A model generated the notes under the pieces. It worked only from the letters and a program-made list of their open reading frames with translations, was not told the origin of the DNA and did not search any database. A program made the position numbers and the translations under genes. This document shows, one piece after another, positions 11,756 through 25,303 of a stretch of DNA of 64,000 bases (the first letter of the stretch is position 1; each line of letters begins with the position of its first letter). This DNA is from Pagrus major (Eukaryota; Chordata; Actinopteri; Spariformes; Sparidae): the NCBI RefSeq assembly GCF_040436345.1, contig NC_133221.1, positions 28,255,008 to 28,319,007 on the forward strand, given 5' to 3'.

Positions 11756-13489
11756 AATGATCAGGATATCACCCACTTTCAATGCAGACACCAAGTGTAC
11801 AGGATTCTGTAAGATAAAAAAAAAATCAACAAAACACACTGGGATAAACTATATTTTGAAAAAAAAAAATTATACAAGGTTGTACAGTGCATTTAACACT
11901 CAACGACTTTCTCAACGAATACCTTTATGATGAAAAAAAAAAGATTTACTGTATTTAAAGTCTTGATTTGTGTGAGAAATTAAATCCCTGAGATGAAGAA
12001 CCATAACGTCCATCTAAGATTTTACGATGATTTATTTAAGAATCTTGCTATTTAATGACTTTGAGTTTTGCGTGTTGTATACATTCATAGCTTCAGGAAG
12101 CAGATTATTGATAAGAGTCGAGACTCGCAATACAGCAGCAAGTACATTGTTTAACATCCACAACACTTCAACAGGGACTTGTATGGCTCTTCATCTAAGG
12201 ACTTTCAAATGTGAGGAATTTAAAGGAGTACCCCATTGCAGCTTTACAGAACATCTCTGGGAGATTCTCTACTGTACATACTTAACAATGTAAATAACAT
12301 TACTGCTGACAAAACAGCCGACAACAAAACCTCATCCGACTCTAATGCATTTGAGTATTTCTACCCTCGGTTTCAGTGTTCCTCTTGCCAGAAGAGCATC
12401 GGAGAACGTGCAAATCCATTGTGTTTATATGACTCCACACTACTCATTTGGTGGGATTAGAGAAGGGAGTAAAATGGAAATCTTTAAGCTGGATATTCCA
12501 CAGAAAAGCAGAGGACCGTGAATCAAAGTGATTGTGTATGATCACTATTTTTTGACACCGAACACAGGCGCTTCCCCTGCATCAACGTGGCCTCAAAACA
12601 AGCCCCCTTATTGTAGTTTTCCACCCTACAGTACATAGTGAAAATTCAAATTGCTGAACTGAATTGCAGCTGTCCAAGTCAGACTTAGAAGTCATGTTTT
12701 TTTTTCTTTTTGTCTGAGTTCAGTCCTTTGTAAAATCCAGTGTGCAGTTTACTCCAGTTTATGGCTCCAGCATACAGTGATCAGTTTACTCTACAGATGT
12801 CTTAAGACTGTGTGAATATGGCTGTATGAGTCGGCCTTCTCTCAGAGGGAAGCCCCAAGTGCTGCATTGTCTTAAGGTGATGTCACTTATATGCCTCTTT
12901 AAATAAGCAACGCTGCTTGTAGTAGTAGTAGTAGGAATCATAAGAGGGATGAAATCACAGTGGATAATCCCCCAAAGAACAAAAGTCCTAAAAGAGTACA
13001 ACATCACGTCAAAATGTTGCCTCTGTGACGTGAGTATTAGTCAGCAGAAGATGGTGTCCTACCATTTAATCCCTACTACCATGTTAGACACCAATTTTTA
13101 TGTTGTTATGGGCAGGATTTTAGAAATCCTGAGGTCAGGAGCCCAAGTCCTCGCGAGGCACCTTGGCGCCCCCAATGGTAAAGTAGCATAAAAGTAGCTA
13201 AGCTGAAACATAATGGGCCTCATGCAAGAACAGTTTTTTCCGTGATGTTTGTCACATGAGTGTTCTGTATCGGATTCAGCAAACTTGTCGCAAATCGCTC
13301 GTTTCAACCTGATTAGTACCTCCTGTTTACGAGGAGGTGTGCGGTCGTGAGAGTAATTTGCGCCTAAAAGTGCTACATAAGGCTAACTGTTCCGCTTCAT
13401 GTGAGATGCTTGTAAGACTAGATAAAGCAAAGCAGCCCATGACTTAGATAGGTTAGGGTTAAGGCAGCCTGACGAGAGATTGATGGGAG

Positions 13490-14090
13490 AATATTATACA
13501 GTAAATGGTGTTACAGTGCTGTATGCAACAGCAACCCACTCCCCAGAGGGAATGTTGGCAGTGTACGTTTCTGCAAACCACTGATATATTGCAACTTTAC
13601 ATGTCTTTGTGTCACAATTTTAGGTTTCTTTTGGTTCAATTAACAGTTTTATGTTGTGACAACACTGTGCCTATGGTCTGGTTAGGTTTAGGAACAAAAA
13701 CACTTGTTTTGGGGTGAGGAAAATATTTCATTTTGGCTTAAAATACTAAAAACTTAATTTTTTCATCACAATCACAGCTGGAAAACATCCCCAGGTCTCC
13801 TTAAAAATATCCAGTGGTTCCAAGCAAATGTTGAAAAGCAGTCTTGAACAGTGGTCACTGGCTTTGCAGCCTTGTTTGCTAGCTGTAACTCTAACACCAT
13901 CTCCTTCATCTTGTGACATGAGGGGTCAGTTCATGTAATGAAAACGTGATGTGACATGTAGTATAAAGAAAAATATGGTAAAAAAAAAAATGCACAAATT
14001 TGAGCGTATCTGTTGTTTACAGAAACATTAACTGCCAACATTTCTTTCTGGCGACTTGGCCGGCAACAGAAGATGTTCCCTTGGACAACT
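13490..14090 (+). repeat. Dispersed repeat, family A, with inverted ends
   Basis: The left part (AATGTTGGCAG...GTTTCTGCAAACCA) matches the reverse complement of the right part (GTTTACAGAAAC...CTGCCAACATTTCT) over about 40 bases with mismatches. This indicates a terminal-inverted-repeat element. Internal words (GGTTAGGTTTAGGAACAAAA, CACAGCTGGAAAACATCC) recur at 23936-24830 and, inverted, at 1610-2090. No coding capacity was seen. Confidence 0.6.
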
Positions 14091-15524
14091 ACTGAAATGC
14101 ATAAGCTGCCATGCATAAATATGCCAACAGAATCTGAATCCAGAAGAAGAATCAAAGTTTTCCAACCTCTCAGTAAATTGTCAAGCCAAGATTAATTGAT
14201 TTTGGCAACGTATTTGAACTTCAATTTCATTCAAACAAAGGCATTATGATTTGATTAACCCTGTCCCTCTGGGAAGAGATGCAGGATATCTGTTCATGAC
14301 TAGTATGACAGGTTTGGACCACACATGAACTAAGTTTGTACACTAGACAAACTTCTAAATAGAATTAATTCTATACAAGTGATTCTTGCCTGAGGCCCAT
14401 TGAGTCTAATACAACAGGAACCAACCTATAAAATAACCACCAGTTGTTACAGTGATTAGCTGGATTGTTTTCCCCTTCAAGAAAAAAAACAAATTCCCAA
14501 AAGAAATACAGATGACCTCAGTGTCAGCGGTGGTAGCTACTGTCCTGATTGTGGGCCTCATATGTTGAAAAAAAGTATTATTTATGTAGCATTGTTATTG
14601 TGACATGCCACCATACCACCCAGATTATTGTTGCTCCAACAACAATGTACCTTGATGTAGCACTCAAGATAATGCCATTAGTGTCAGCAGTTTATATCAA
14701 AACACACATGACATGAATTATTGCTGACACATTTATAACAGTGATCACGGCCACACCAGCAACATTAAAGTTGAAATTTCTACACAACATTTTAAACAAG
14801 ATAACCCAGAGGTGATTGGCTTGACACACCTAAAAGGTTCCTTTGACAACTCGTGTTTTTAATCATGAACAAAAAATGAATGAATATGACATTACCTGCA
14901 AGGGCAGTCATCAGTATGATGTATGTGACTCACCGTCGTCACCGTTAGCACAGTTATGGCCTCTGTAGGCTATAGCCACATGATGACACTGATTGTCGTG
15001 ATATCAGTTATATTGCTCTAAGTATGATTCTAACACGTGACAAGCTATGGTTGCACCATGGGGCTCTTATCCCTCTCAGAGCAGCACTTCTAGGCTGTTA
15101 GAGAACCTCCTTAGGCACCAAACCAGGGTCGAGTCATCACGGGAACAAAAATTAATTGTGTATAAAAAAAAAAAAAAAAGCACATGGTTAATTGTTTCAT
15201 ATGAGAAATTGGCATGCTTTGCCCATGTGGAGTTGGAGGCACGATCACACTGGAAACCCTGAGAGGCAATTGAATCCATTTCACGGAGCAACTAAACCCC
15301 GCGAAGTGATGTGCGTTCTGTGAGACAGCAGCAGGCAGCAGTCACAACTGATTACACTGCATTATATTTAACTGTAATCCATGTTATACTTTGTTAGGGA
15401 TGCACTATCAACACATGCAAGAAAACTTCATGTTAAAAAAATCAGATGACACCATAAATTTTGCAAAACAATTATCTGTTACAAAATCGGATATAAAGCA
15501 TCAAGAATTTGTGTTCTTGGTTAA

Positions 15525-15891
15525 AGGTGCAATATGTAAGAATTTCAGTTTAAAACATTCAAAAATGAATTAAAATTATCATCAGAATTTGAAGAAATAA
15601 CAGTTTTAACGTTTTGTCAAAGAGGTCTGTATGTTGTGTTGCAGAGCTATCTACTGAAGTTAGCATGCTAATCTGCTAGCCCCGTGCCTGAAAACCTTAT
15701 TGTGCTAGCGGTGTAAACACCAAATTACCCAGCTAGCTGCGCAGCTAACTGAGCTAAGAAGCTAACAGCGGCTGCAGTGATGGATGTATAAACAGAGACA
15801 AGTTAGCAGCAGTTAGCAGTTACTCTGGTGATATGCTCCCCTTTTTGTTGGGAGTATGAATTCTGGTGGCCAATTCTTACATATTGCACCT
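15525..15891. mobile_element. TTAA-flanked MITE with perfect 20-bp terminal inverted repeats
   Basis: AGGTGCAATATGTAAGAATT at 15525-15544 is the exact reverse complement of 15872-15891. TTAA lies directly outside both ends (15521-15524 and 15892-15895). The 367-base interior has no coding capacity. The perfect ends suggest a fairly young insertion; the TTAA suggests piggyBac-type mobilisation. Confidence 0.88.
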
Positions 15892-17105
15892 TTAATATAA
15901 GAAACCTATTTTCAGGTAGATGTTGGCACATGTACCTTGTATTGGTTATTGGTGTATCCCTACAATTTAAACATATAATGAGCAGATAGCTAGATGTGCA
16001 GTGTGTTTTCAGAGTGGTAGCTAGCTAACTCTCAGGAAGCTGTGTACACAGTACTGTATTAAAGGCTCATTATGGAAATGATCAGCAAACACCAACAAGT
16101 CGGACAAGATTTTCAGTCGATGCTCTTGTGATGTGGTCATCGCCCAGGTGGCACATCTCCACAGCATCCTTTTGCAGTAAAGTTTTAGTTTGAAACATTT
16201 GGGTAGAGTGTTAGCGACTCTGGTATTCCAAGCTGAGCCTTTAAGACAATATGAAAACAGCCCTTATGCTGAATCTCATGATGCTGTCCATGCAGGCTCT
16301 GCACAGACCATGGCCTACATCTATCAACCATCTTAGGGTAGGAGCGCTGGGCCCTCATTCAAGAAAAGTTTCTTTCACGTTGACCTTGAAGTAGCTGTGC
16401 AAGAATTTGAAAAATACGATAGAAACAATTGAAATGCTATCGACAGACCTCATCCCTTTGGCAATGCAAGAAGTATGTTTTTGCTTTTGATATGTACATG
16501 ATAATTTGAGAAAATCAGTGCACTTGCTGAGACATCGGCATGATGATTTTTTGATATCTAATGGTATAAATGGCGGTAATGTCTCTCATATAGTATATAT
16601 TGTGATTTAGACATCTCCTATAGCGTGCATCTCTCATTTGGGAATACTTTCACGGGCCCAGGACTTATTTTACAACAAATCTACAAAAAGAAAATAACAA
16701 AGAAAGAAGCCCTGAGACCGAAGTGGTCACACCCGGCTTCCGAGCATCATTACCTGTGTGATCATTGGTCTGGTCTCCCCTCCGGGTACTCTGTTCCTGA
16801 GGACTTGACGATGAACTGAAAAATACCTTAACAAGGAACTGACAATACCTTAACCCTGATGAGCACATATTTGTACCACTCCAGGTGCCTCTAAGAACTC
16901 TTGATTTAATTCAGATGTGGTGCAGAACCAGCAAAACAAGTAGTGACACTGTAGTTTTTCTACTTAAGGCTACATACTCTGACTGAGCTCTGAAGCTAGG
17001 TGGGTTTTACTGCAGATTTGAGGTCAATTCAGTTTCAAGTCAAACAATTGAAACTAAGAGAATTAACAATATTTATCCCCCAATTATTTAACTTAATTTG
17101 GGGAA

Positions 17106-17162
17106 ACATTTTGATAAAACTAAAAAAAAACTAAAAAAAAAAAAAAAAAAACTAAAAAAAAA
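17106..17162 (+). repeat. A-rich tract
   Basis: Runs of 8 to 19 A residues are separated by CT. It could be a retroelement tail or a simple repeat; no element body is recognisable next to it. Confidence 0.7.
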
Positions 17163-20100
17163 CAGCACTTGCATTTCCTTTATTTTCAGTTTGTGATTGG
17201 ACTCCAAAGCTGAATTTACCTCGATCTTGAATTGCAGAATCATTTAAAGAAAAAAGAATGAAAAGCTAATAAAAAAGGACACAGAGACGATGAGAAGTCA
17301 TTTCCAATCTCTAGCAGCAAACAAAATGTTTGCTGACTATGTAAATGTCATTGATGTGTCAATGATTTCATCATAGTTTTTATCATGCAATATCATGTAT
17401 AAAGACATAATGTTGGGGGTGGGACGGGTCGGGGGCCAAGATGAATAATGTCCAGTGACTTATGTTATGTTAATAGTTGACTTTCTGTTAACTCCTGAAA
17501 TGCAGATGTTGCCAAAATACCATCAACTATCATGTGTTAACATGACAAAAAAAAAAAAAAAAGAAATAATCAGTTTTTGTTTTGTATAACAAAAGAATGA
17601 TATACTGATATTTGTCAAGTACTTCTGATGAGATCTTTGTTTTATGTGTTAACTACAGAATCTTTCCTTTCTGTTATGGTTTACTTTCTATGTATTTTGG
17701 TATGATGTATGATGATTGTTGTTCTGTCACATCAGACTTAACATCTCAGATTCAATCTTGACTCACTAATGGATGACTGCTTGTTGAAATCTCAACACCC
17801 AAAAATGTATAAAAGTCTATTTATAAAAGTTGCTTGATCGTGGACAAGTGGGCCGAGTCTGAAAGAGGCTTGTTGCTTTTCATGAATTATACGATGACAT
17901 GCTGATTTTGATTTGAAAATTATGTCTAATTAATTCCTATTTGTGAATAGTATTCCAACTCACCATGATGACAATTTCTGTTATTGAAACACATTTTGAG
18001 AAGGTCGAATAAAGATATTTTACATTCAAAATCATTAGAGTGACTCAATTCATGATGTGGATTTAAAACAAAGAAAAAGAGTGCTGCAGGAATGGGTCCT
18101 AAAACCCAACTCGTCTCAAAGTCAATGGGGTTTTTTTTATTGGTTTTTGGTTAGATGCCTGAAATAAGGTCCATGGTTAACACAAGATGAAGAGATTTTC
18201 ACGTTTTGTTCTATGAGATAAAGTATGACACTAACTACCCCACTTGTGAATTTTAAAGTGTTTGGGTGTCTTTAAAATGGCGGTTCCTAACAAGGAGCAG
18301 ACAGGGTTATCAGGGACATTAACCATCACTGCAGACATGGAGACTCATCTTATCATTGTTTGGGGTTTTCAGTTCAGCCATTTTTTGCTTGATTTTGTAG
18401 GTTTTATCCTCTTGTGTCATGTTTTGTTTTACACTTCCTGTCTTTGTGTTTACCCACCTTTATTGATTGCCCTATTAAGGCTGATTTATGGGCCTACGCC
18501 GTAGTGAGCATTTATACATGTCTGTGATGTGTCTGTGTTGCTGGTAGTGTTGAGCGGACTGGCAATTGTACTTTCCCACAGTAAAACACACTGACCCCTG
18601 CAGACTTGAGTGTCTGGAGCAGTGAAAGCTGCTCCATACACACTGAGCTTGGACAACTTGGTTTCGGCAAGGCGATGTTTGGTGTTGGGATATCAAGCCT
18701 GTCCGCTCTCACTAGCCCAGAGACACTCTGGCAGCGAAAAAGCGGTTCCAGTGGAGAAGTATAACCCAAGAAGAGAAGCAGCCAGCTAGTCAGGAGGGAC
18801 AGCAACAGCCAAAGAGGGTGGTGTGTTTACCGGGGAAACTACAGGTCACAATCCCTGGGTTGATTTGTCTGTGTTCTTCACATATTGTTCTTCAGTCCTC
18901 TTCTAGCTCCTTGTGTCTCACCTTTATTTGCTGCTTATCTTCCCCACGTCTTTCTTTTGTTTGTTTTTTTTGCTCTCGATTCTTTTTTTTAGTCGTCTGC
19001 CTTTGTGTATTTTGGATTCAGCTTTGTTAATCTCCATTTTGTTCTTTCACCTGCCTGTTTAGAGTTTGCATTCGGCCCCCTTTAACTAACCATAATTCCA
19101 ATCTACTCACTAGTCCGTCTTTATATGTGGACTTTAGTTGCACACTATTCTAACTTTCAGAATTAGATTGATCAATTGTAAAGTAGGTATATTGTAGTGG
19201 GAAGGTTAGTGATGGTGACATTGAAGTCATGCAGCCATCATGTAGGTTTTTATAGCCTAATGTTTTTACTGCTTTTTACTTCTAGCACTGCATTCACACC
19301 AAAGGAATTATTTAAGTGCCGTTAATTTGTGAAGATCATCTTGCTGAACAAATGTATTTTTAAACTTGTATTTGCCACTGGGCTTATATTTGACTATAAT
19401 TCAAAATCCAATTGAAAAAAATCCCATCGTTTTTTTGCAAGGGGGAACCAGGGCGATGCTGACTTTCTAGGTTAGCCTACAAAATACATCATCCCTGCAG
19501 CGCTCTATAAACACCGTTCTGCTAGCTACAGCTTCATATACAGCATATTGTTTTGTGCCATAGAAGGGTCCTGATGCACACAGTCATATTTATATAATTA
19601 ACAGCCAGGCCAGAGCATCCAGTGCTGCTGTTGGTGTTGAGGGTGAGTCACACCACCAAAAATATCACACAGGGCCACTGCACACAGATGCACACGTAGA
19701 GGGAGGCCAAGCCTGAGACCGCCTGTGACTTGAGAACCCGCAGCATCTCACAGTAAGTACCTGTAATTCATCAGTGGCTTTGTCCTCTGTGTGGTCTGCT
19801 TTCAGCAACTACTGGTCACCCACTAGTGTTATTTATTGAATTCTGTGCTGTATCCATTTGGAACAGCAAACCAGGATGGACTTACCACCACAAGGCTGGC
19901 TCCACTACAGGACACAGCTCTACTTTTAGAAACCTCAAAGGGTTCACTGTCATTTGCGCTTGGAACTGAAATTTAAGTTAATTCTTCACCCAGGACGAGA
20001 TATAATCATAGCCAGTGGCAGATGGTCAATAGAGGGTGCTAGAGTCAATAGAGCCCCCACCCCCACCCCACATATAGAATAATTATATAGAACTTATCTA

Positions 20101-22007
20101 AATAAAGCTTTAAGAAAGTTATGATAATCTTTTTTAAAAGAGCAATCAATATGAATCATATTTATATGTGTATATCATATATATATGTGTATAATGTGCA
20201 ATGACATTGTTCATTGTCTGAAGTTAGTGAAAGGTCCAAAAATCTTTCCCTATCGGCTTGACTGAAGACTCTTGGCAAACTGCAGTGATGCCAATGTTGT
20301 GTTTTGCTTTTCATGACTCCTCAGATCGAAGGACCGATCAGATCTAGCATGAATTTTGACAGGTATGACTGATTTAAAGCATTTAATCTGGCCCTGACTG
20401 CAGCTGGAGTCTGAATGATACAGTACCTTATCATTTCAATATACACATATCTACAATACATTGCCATGGTACATTGTATGAACCATTATATTCCTACTAC
20501 AGTTTTTTTAATCATAATCTTAAATTTAAACAACATTTAGTTTGACCTGGTTCCATTACATCTGGGTTTATATCACAGTTTCACATGCACACACTACCTG
20601 CGTGGTGTTTAACCAGGCTCAGTAATGCAAAGAGCAGAATGATTTGCATAATGAAACAAAACTTGGAGTGGACAGCCATGCTAGTGCCTTTGTGAGGCTA
20701 ATGCAAACTTCCCCATGCTATCATACTCACAATAACAATGCTAACATGCTGATGTTTAGCAGGCATAATGTTAACCATGTTACCATGTTAGCAAACTAAT
20801 ATTTGTCATGACAAGCCATTAAATAGGTAAACAAATGCCATATTCTTTTTCTGAGGTACCTGACCAGACACAAACTTGGGATAATGGCGATTGATAAAGC
20901 CTTTCCAAATGGAGCTTTCTTGAATGACAGTTTATTTTGCCTGAATCATTAATGTTGAATTATTATTTGGATTGTTTTGTCCTGTCACAATCTGAACAAT
21001 AAACACCTGAATAAATATCTCAGAGGAACTGATGCAAAGACAACTAAGAAAGTCACAGAATCAGGTGTAGATCTACAGTAGTTGGTTTCTGTAGGTTAGA
21101 GGATGTGTGAAATGAGGCTAATAGAAAACCCCTTGGCATATGGATCCACACCTTGTCACAGCAGTGAGATAACCAGTGAGTTTGGATGTCTGTGTGGTCC
21201 TTTCCTGCTGAGTCCTCCTGGACCTACCACACTGTAACATTCCAGAGGCAAAAACCTCTTACATTTGTTTGCAGCCAACCTACCACAGTCAGCCAGCCTC
21301 GCTCAAGTAGAATCTGTTGACTTTGACCTACCTCACTGTGTGACGATGAACCATTCATCAAGATATTTAACTTGGATTTTAACAGGATGTGGATCAAAGA
21401 TGCTGGGGTTTCAGAGCAAGCATGCAAATTACAGGATGTCTGTTTGGTGAAATATGTGATGTATCTGCCACAACAAGAAGTCATGGGATCTGGGAACAAA
21501 ATAACAATGTAATAACTGTAATAATTTCCCATCTTATTTCCCTACAAGAAGTATAACCCAGATTTAGTATCAATTAAGCTTCTGAGGATCATTAATTATT
21601 CTGTCGTGTTTTGTAAAAAAACAAAAACTCTCCAATTTCTAAATGAAATAAGTTGTTTGCACAATCAGATGGAATATCTTGTACAATGTTAGGCAGAGAT
21701 TACTTTGTATGTTCAGATTCTGTAAGGGAGGGGAGCGGCCTGATCCATAGATTATTAGGAGACTTCCCAGCAAGCTTTGTTTGACAGTAAAAATTCTACT
21801 GACACCCTCCTTTTTATTGTCTGAAGAAAACATACATGATGTAAACTTGCTAGCCAAAATACATTGTTAACCATGATAAAGGTTGGTGTTGAATTCAGTC
21901 TTCAACCACTCAAACTGTTAAATTTGCAAAGATCAGCTATGACTAGTTTCATCTTTGAACCAATGCTGAAATAAAGTAACTCCAAATAAAACAGCTTCAT
22001 CTCTTAT

Positions 22008-22436
22008 ACACTGATCAACAACAACATTAAAACCACCTACTTCATATTTGCAGGTTCTGCTTGTGCAGCCAAAACAGCACTGAACTGTCATGGCATGGGC
22101 CAAAGACCTCTGGGAGTGTCCTGTGTTGTCTGGCACTGGGACATTTGTAGTGGATGCTTTGGGTGCTGTATTTTTGGGGGTGGGGCCTCCAATTATTGGA
22201 CTGGTTTGGGCTGTTTGTTGTGTTCCTCAAGCCGTTTCTGAGCAGTTTTTGTGGTGTGTCAGGGCACATTGTCCTGCTGGTGGGGTCACTGCCATCAGGG
22301 GTGCCCTTGTCATGAGGGGCTGTACTTGGTCCACAAGGTTCCCCAAGGTTTCCCAGCAACATTGCATTGTAACGAGATGATCAATATTATTCACATCACC
22401 TGTCAGTGGTTTTAATGTTGTGGTTAATTGGTGCAC
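22008..22436. mobile_element. Tc1/mariner-like element remnant, internally reduced
   Basis: The left end (ACAACATTAAAACCACC) and right end (GTGGTTTTAATGTTGTGG) are inverted copies. This end sequence is one I associate with fish Tc1-like transposons. The roughly 430-base interior has open frames on both strands but no recognisable transposase motifs, so it is probably non-autonomous. Confidence 0.6.
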
Positions 22437-23331
22437 ATAAACAAGTTGAAGGAGTAAACAAAAGATCTTTGTTTAGAGTGGATCTTTTTATAGTAATTGT
22501 AGAAAAGAAAATAATGTATGTAATCTAATGATTTTGAATAAAGCCTACGAAAGTAAACTTGATATGTCTACTACATCCAATTAAGTTCTAAGTTAACATA
22601 ACTAGACTTGTTTAGTTTGTGTGAAAACTGAAATGGTTTAAGGCGACAGGTTGCCACATGTTTTTCTCCATCGAGGTGCATTTGGACAGACAGGGTGACA
22701 AATGTGCCAGGGAAGTTAAAAAATAAAGGCACATTTTTAAAATGATGCTATGGATTAATGTTTTCACTTTGCATTGAATCATTGGTCATTGAATCTATAT
22801 ATGCATCTGGATCCATGGATCGTTACAAGCTCAGTGCTTGCTTGTGCTGGAAAGCACCCAAACGGGGCTTGTGTCCTTGGGTCTGATTTACTGGGGAAAA
22901 ATACTGCTTTTATTTCTTGTTCAAAATGATAAAGATGTTGTATACTGAAGGCAAGTTTTAGACTCACCATTCCACTTAATATTGTTCCTGTGGTAGAAAC
23001 CCAGATAAAGACACAGGATAGAGATACAGGAAGAACGTGCAAAGCCCAGCAGTACTGGTTAGGCAGAAAACCCAGGAGCTTCTCGCTGTGTGAGCCACCG
23101 AACACCCTCAAAGTGTTCCCGTGTGACTAAAGGGCTGATGTGCAGACAGCGGTGGTTTCAAGCTGGAGCCCCTCGGCCACCACAAGTTCCTTCCAGTCCC
23201 TTGATGTCCTGTTTGTTTTCCCTTTGGTCAGAACGTGGCGTGTCGACTGGTTACTGGCCAGAGGCAGTCAGGAAGGAAGGGACTGACCACAAACTGTCCT
23301 GCGGTCACTCACAAATCCAGTGAAATCTGCC

Positions 23332-23370
23332 TGTGTGTGTGCGTGTTTGTGTGTGTGTGTGTGTGTGCGC

Positions 23371-23397
<27 letters not shown>
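23332..23397 (+). repeat. (GT)n microsatellite
   Basis: About 33 GT units with a few GC interruptions. The cysteine/valine open frame across it is a repeat translation. Confidence 0.95.
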
Positions 23398-23401
<4 letters not shown>

Positions 23402-23935
23402 TGAGACTCAGAGAGATAGATAGAACAGTTTTCCACTATGGGTCTATATATTTGACACTATCTACACATGTATGCACTCACAACAGGGAACTTCCTGTCT
23501 TTGACCTCAAATATTTGAGCATTTTTCCAGGTGTCAGATGTACAAAATATATACAGCTTAAAAAATATCTGACATACTTTCTGGGCAGTACTGTGGTCTT
23601 TACTTCACGCTATGTGTACTGCAGCATATGTAAACTGTTAAAAGCACAAAATGTCCCATACAGACCGTGACACACTCGTCATTTCCTTCGAGAGGCTTTG
23701 AATATCTTTCATGCATTTTTCTGACGTTTTCTAATGCAGCTTTGGGATCATTTGGCTTGAACCAATTTCAATCACACAAGGGACAATATCAGCGCAAAGA
23801 GTTTTTTTTTTGACAATGTCAGCAGTCAGAGTCAAAAATAGGTTTAACTGTAATAGTCAGCATCTGTGTGTGTCAGGAGGTGCTGCTGAGGATAAGAGAA
23901 AGAGGGAAAAGGCAAAATGTGTATGTTAACCAGAC

Positions 23936-24830
23936 AGTTAACGCAGAATAGATGTTGGAAATATATACATTTCTGCAAACCATGGATATTTTGAAACTTT
24001 ACATTTCTTTATGTTCCAACTTTAAGTTTCTTCAGATTTCATTTTTCAATGTTATGTTGGGATATTGCTGTGTTTATGATCTGGTTAGATTTAGGAACAA
24101 AAACCACTTGCTTAAGGTTAGGAAAAGATGTTTTTTTTTGGCTTAACATAAATGCCAGAAACATGCCTGGAAACATCCCGACATCTCATCAAAAAATTGT
24201 GGCATTGTCGCCACAAACATCCTGAAGTCTTGTTAAAAAAACCCTGCTTTGTCATGACAAACACAGCTGGAAATGTCCAGATGTCTTGTTGAAAACATTC
24301 GTTTTTGTCTCCACAAGCACAACTGGAAATTTCCTGACATCCCATTAAAAATACCCAGGTTTGCTGTCACAAACACAGCTGGAAATGTCCCAATGTCTTG
24401 TTAAAAATACCTGGTTGTGTCTCCACAAACACGGCTGGAAACGTCCCGACATCTTATCAAAAGTACTGTGTTTGTCATCATGTACACAGCCGAAAATATC
24501 CCAATATCTTGTTTTAAAACCCCTGTTTTTTGTCTCCACAAACACAGCTGGAAACGTCCTAACGTCTTGTTTTAAATTTCATTTTTGATTGCAAGTGAGG
24601 TGAACAGTATGCTGGAGTTTTTGTCCACACTTAAAAATGTTGAAACGCAGGCTTGAACTGTAATGCCACCAGTATCCCCCGCACCATCTAACATGACAGT
24701 CAGCTCTTGTACATGTAATGTATAATGTCTACCTATTGTAGGAATACAGAAACGTACAAATACGAACATATCGGTGGTAAACTGACAACATTTTACTCTG
24801 GCGACTGGGCTGGTATGTTAGAGAGAAAGA
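23936..24830 (+). repeat. Dispersed repeat, family A, carrying a ~57-60-bp internal tandem array
   Basis: The ends are inverted relative to one another: TTTCTGCAAACCATGGATAT on the left, with a CAGAAACGTACAAATACGA-like block on the right. Between about 24140 and 24570 lies a diverged tandem array of about seven or eight units. Each unit carries CACAAACACAGCTGGAAA, then a CGTCC/TGTCC block, then ATCTTGTTAAAAA. The array explains the antisense open frames rich in Trp-Asp-Ile-Ser/Phe. The other family A copies carry only one or a few units. Confidence 0.65.
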
Positions 24831-25303
24831 TAAAATGAGGATAGATGGTCAACAGGCAGACAAAAGCTGCAGAAACCTGGAATAAGTCCAGGTGGTTGGA
24901 GGCCACCACTGAACCGATCGACCGTCCTGTTCGAGCGCCGGCCATCCTTTCACCCACGCAGCCTCACGCCGCAAGTGAGGGCCAAAGGTAATATTTAGGG
25001 ACGCATGGGTACACAGCTAAACTCCAAACACACCTCGCTCCGAAACAAAAGTTGGACAGAGGGAAGAAACCAGAGAATTAAACATGTGGGAAGATATTTT
25101 TTCTCTCTCACTTTCTGCACAGTAGAGATGTGAGACTATAAATATTAGCAATTGTCCACTGGGCCATCACAAGGACTTTACTGGATTACACTGGACGCTC
25201 ACATAAGAGTTGTGAAACCACCATTTTTTTAAATTGAGAGACAGAATTGATATAAAACAGGTTGAAAGAGTTCAGAATTCTGTCTTCAAGTCATTCATTT
25301 ACC

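Larger units (their letters stand above)
11624..25303. other. Gene-poor, repeat-rich interval
   Basis: I see no coding exon with homology or paired splice sites here. Part of the left end may be LHFPL 3' UTR. Contents that can be named are the CT-rich tract, a family A repeat at 13490-14090, a perfect-ended MITE at 15525-15891, an A-rich tract at 17120-17162, a Tc1-like remnant at 22008-22436, a (GT)n tract at 23332-23397, and a second family A copy with an internal tandem array at 23936-24830. A polyadenylation-like AATAAA lies near 18010 in AT-rich sequence, but no gene can be attached to it. Confidence 0.55.

Noticed and set aside
11492..11839. Arg/Glu/Lys-rich 115-codon minus-strand frame
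   Set aside because: Antisense translation of the (TTCTC)n tract.
23320..23670. Cysteine/valine-rich 116-codon frame
   Set aside because: Its N-terminal part is a translation of the (GT)n microsatellite and the rest has no similarity I recognise.
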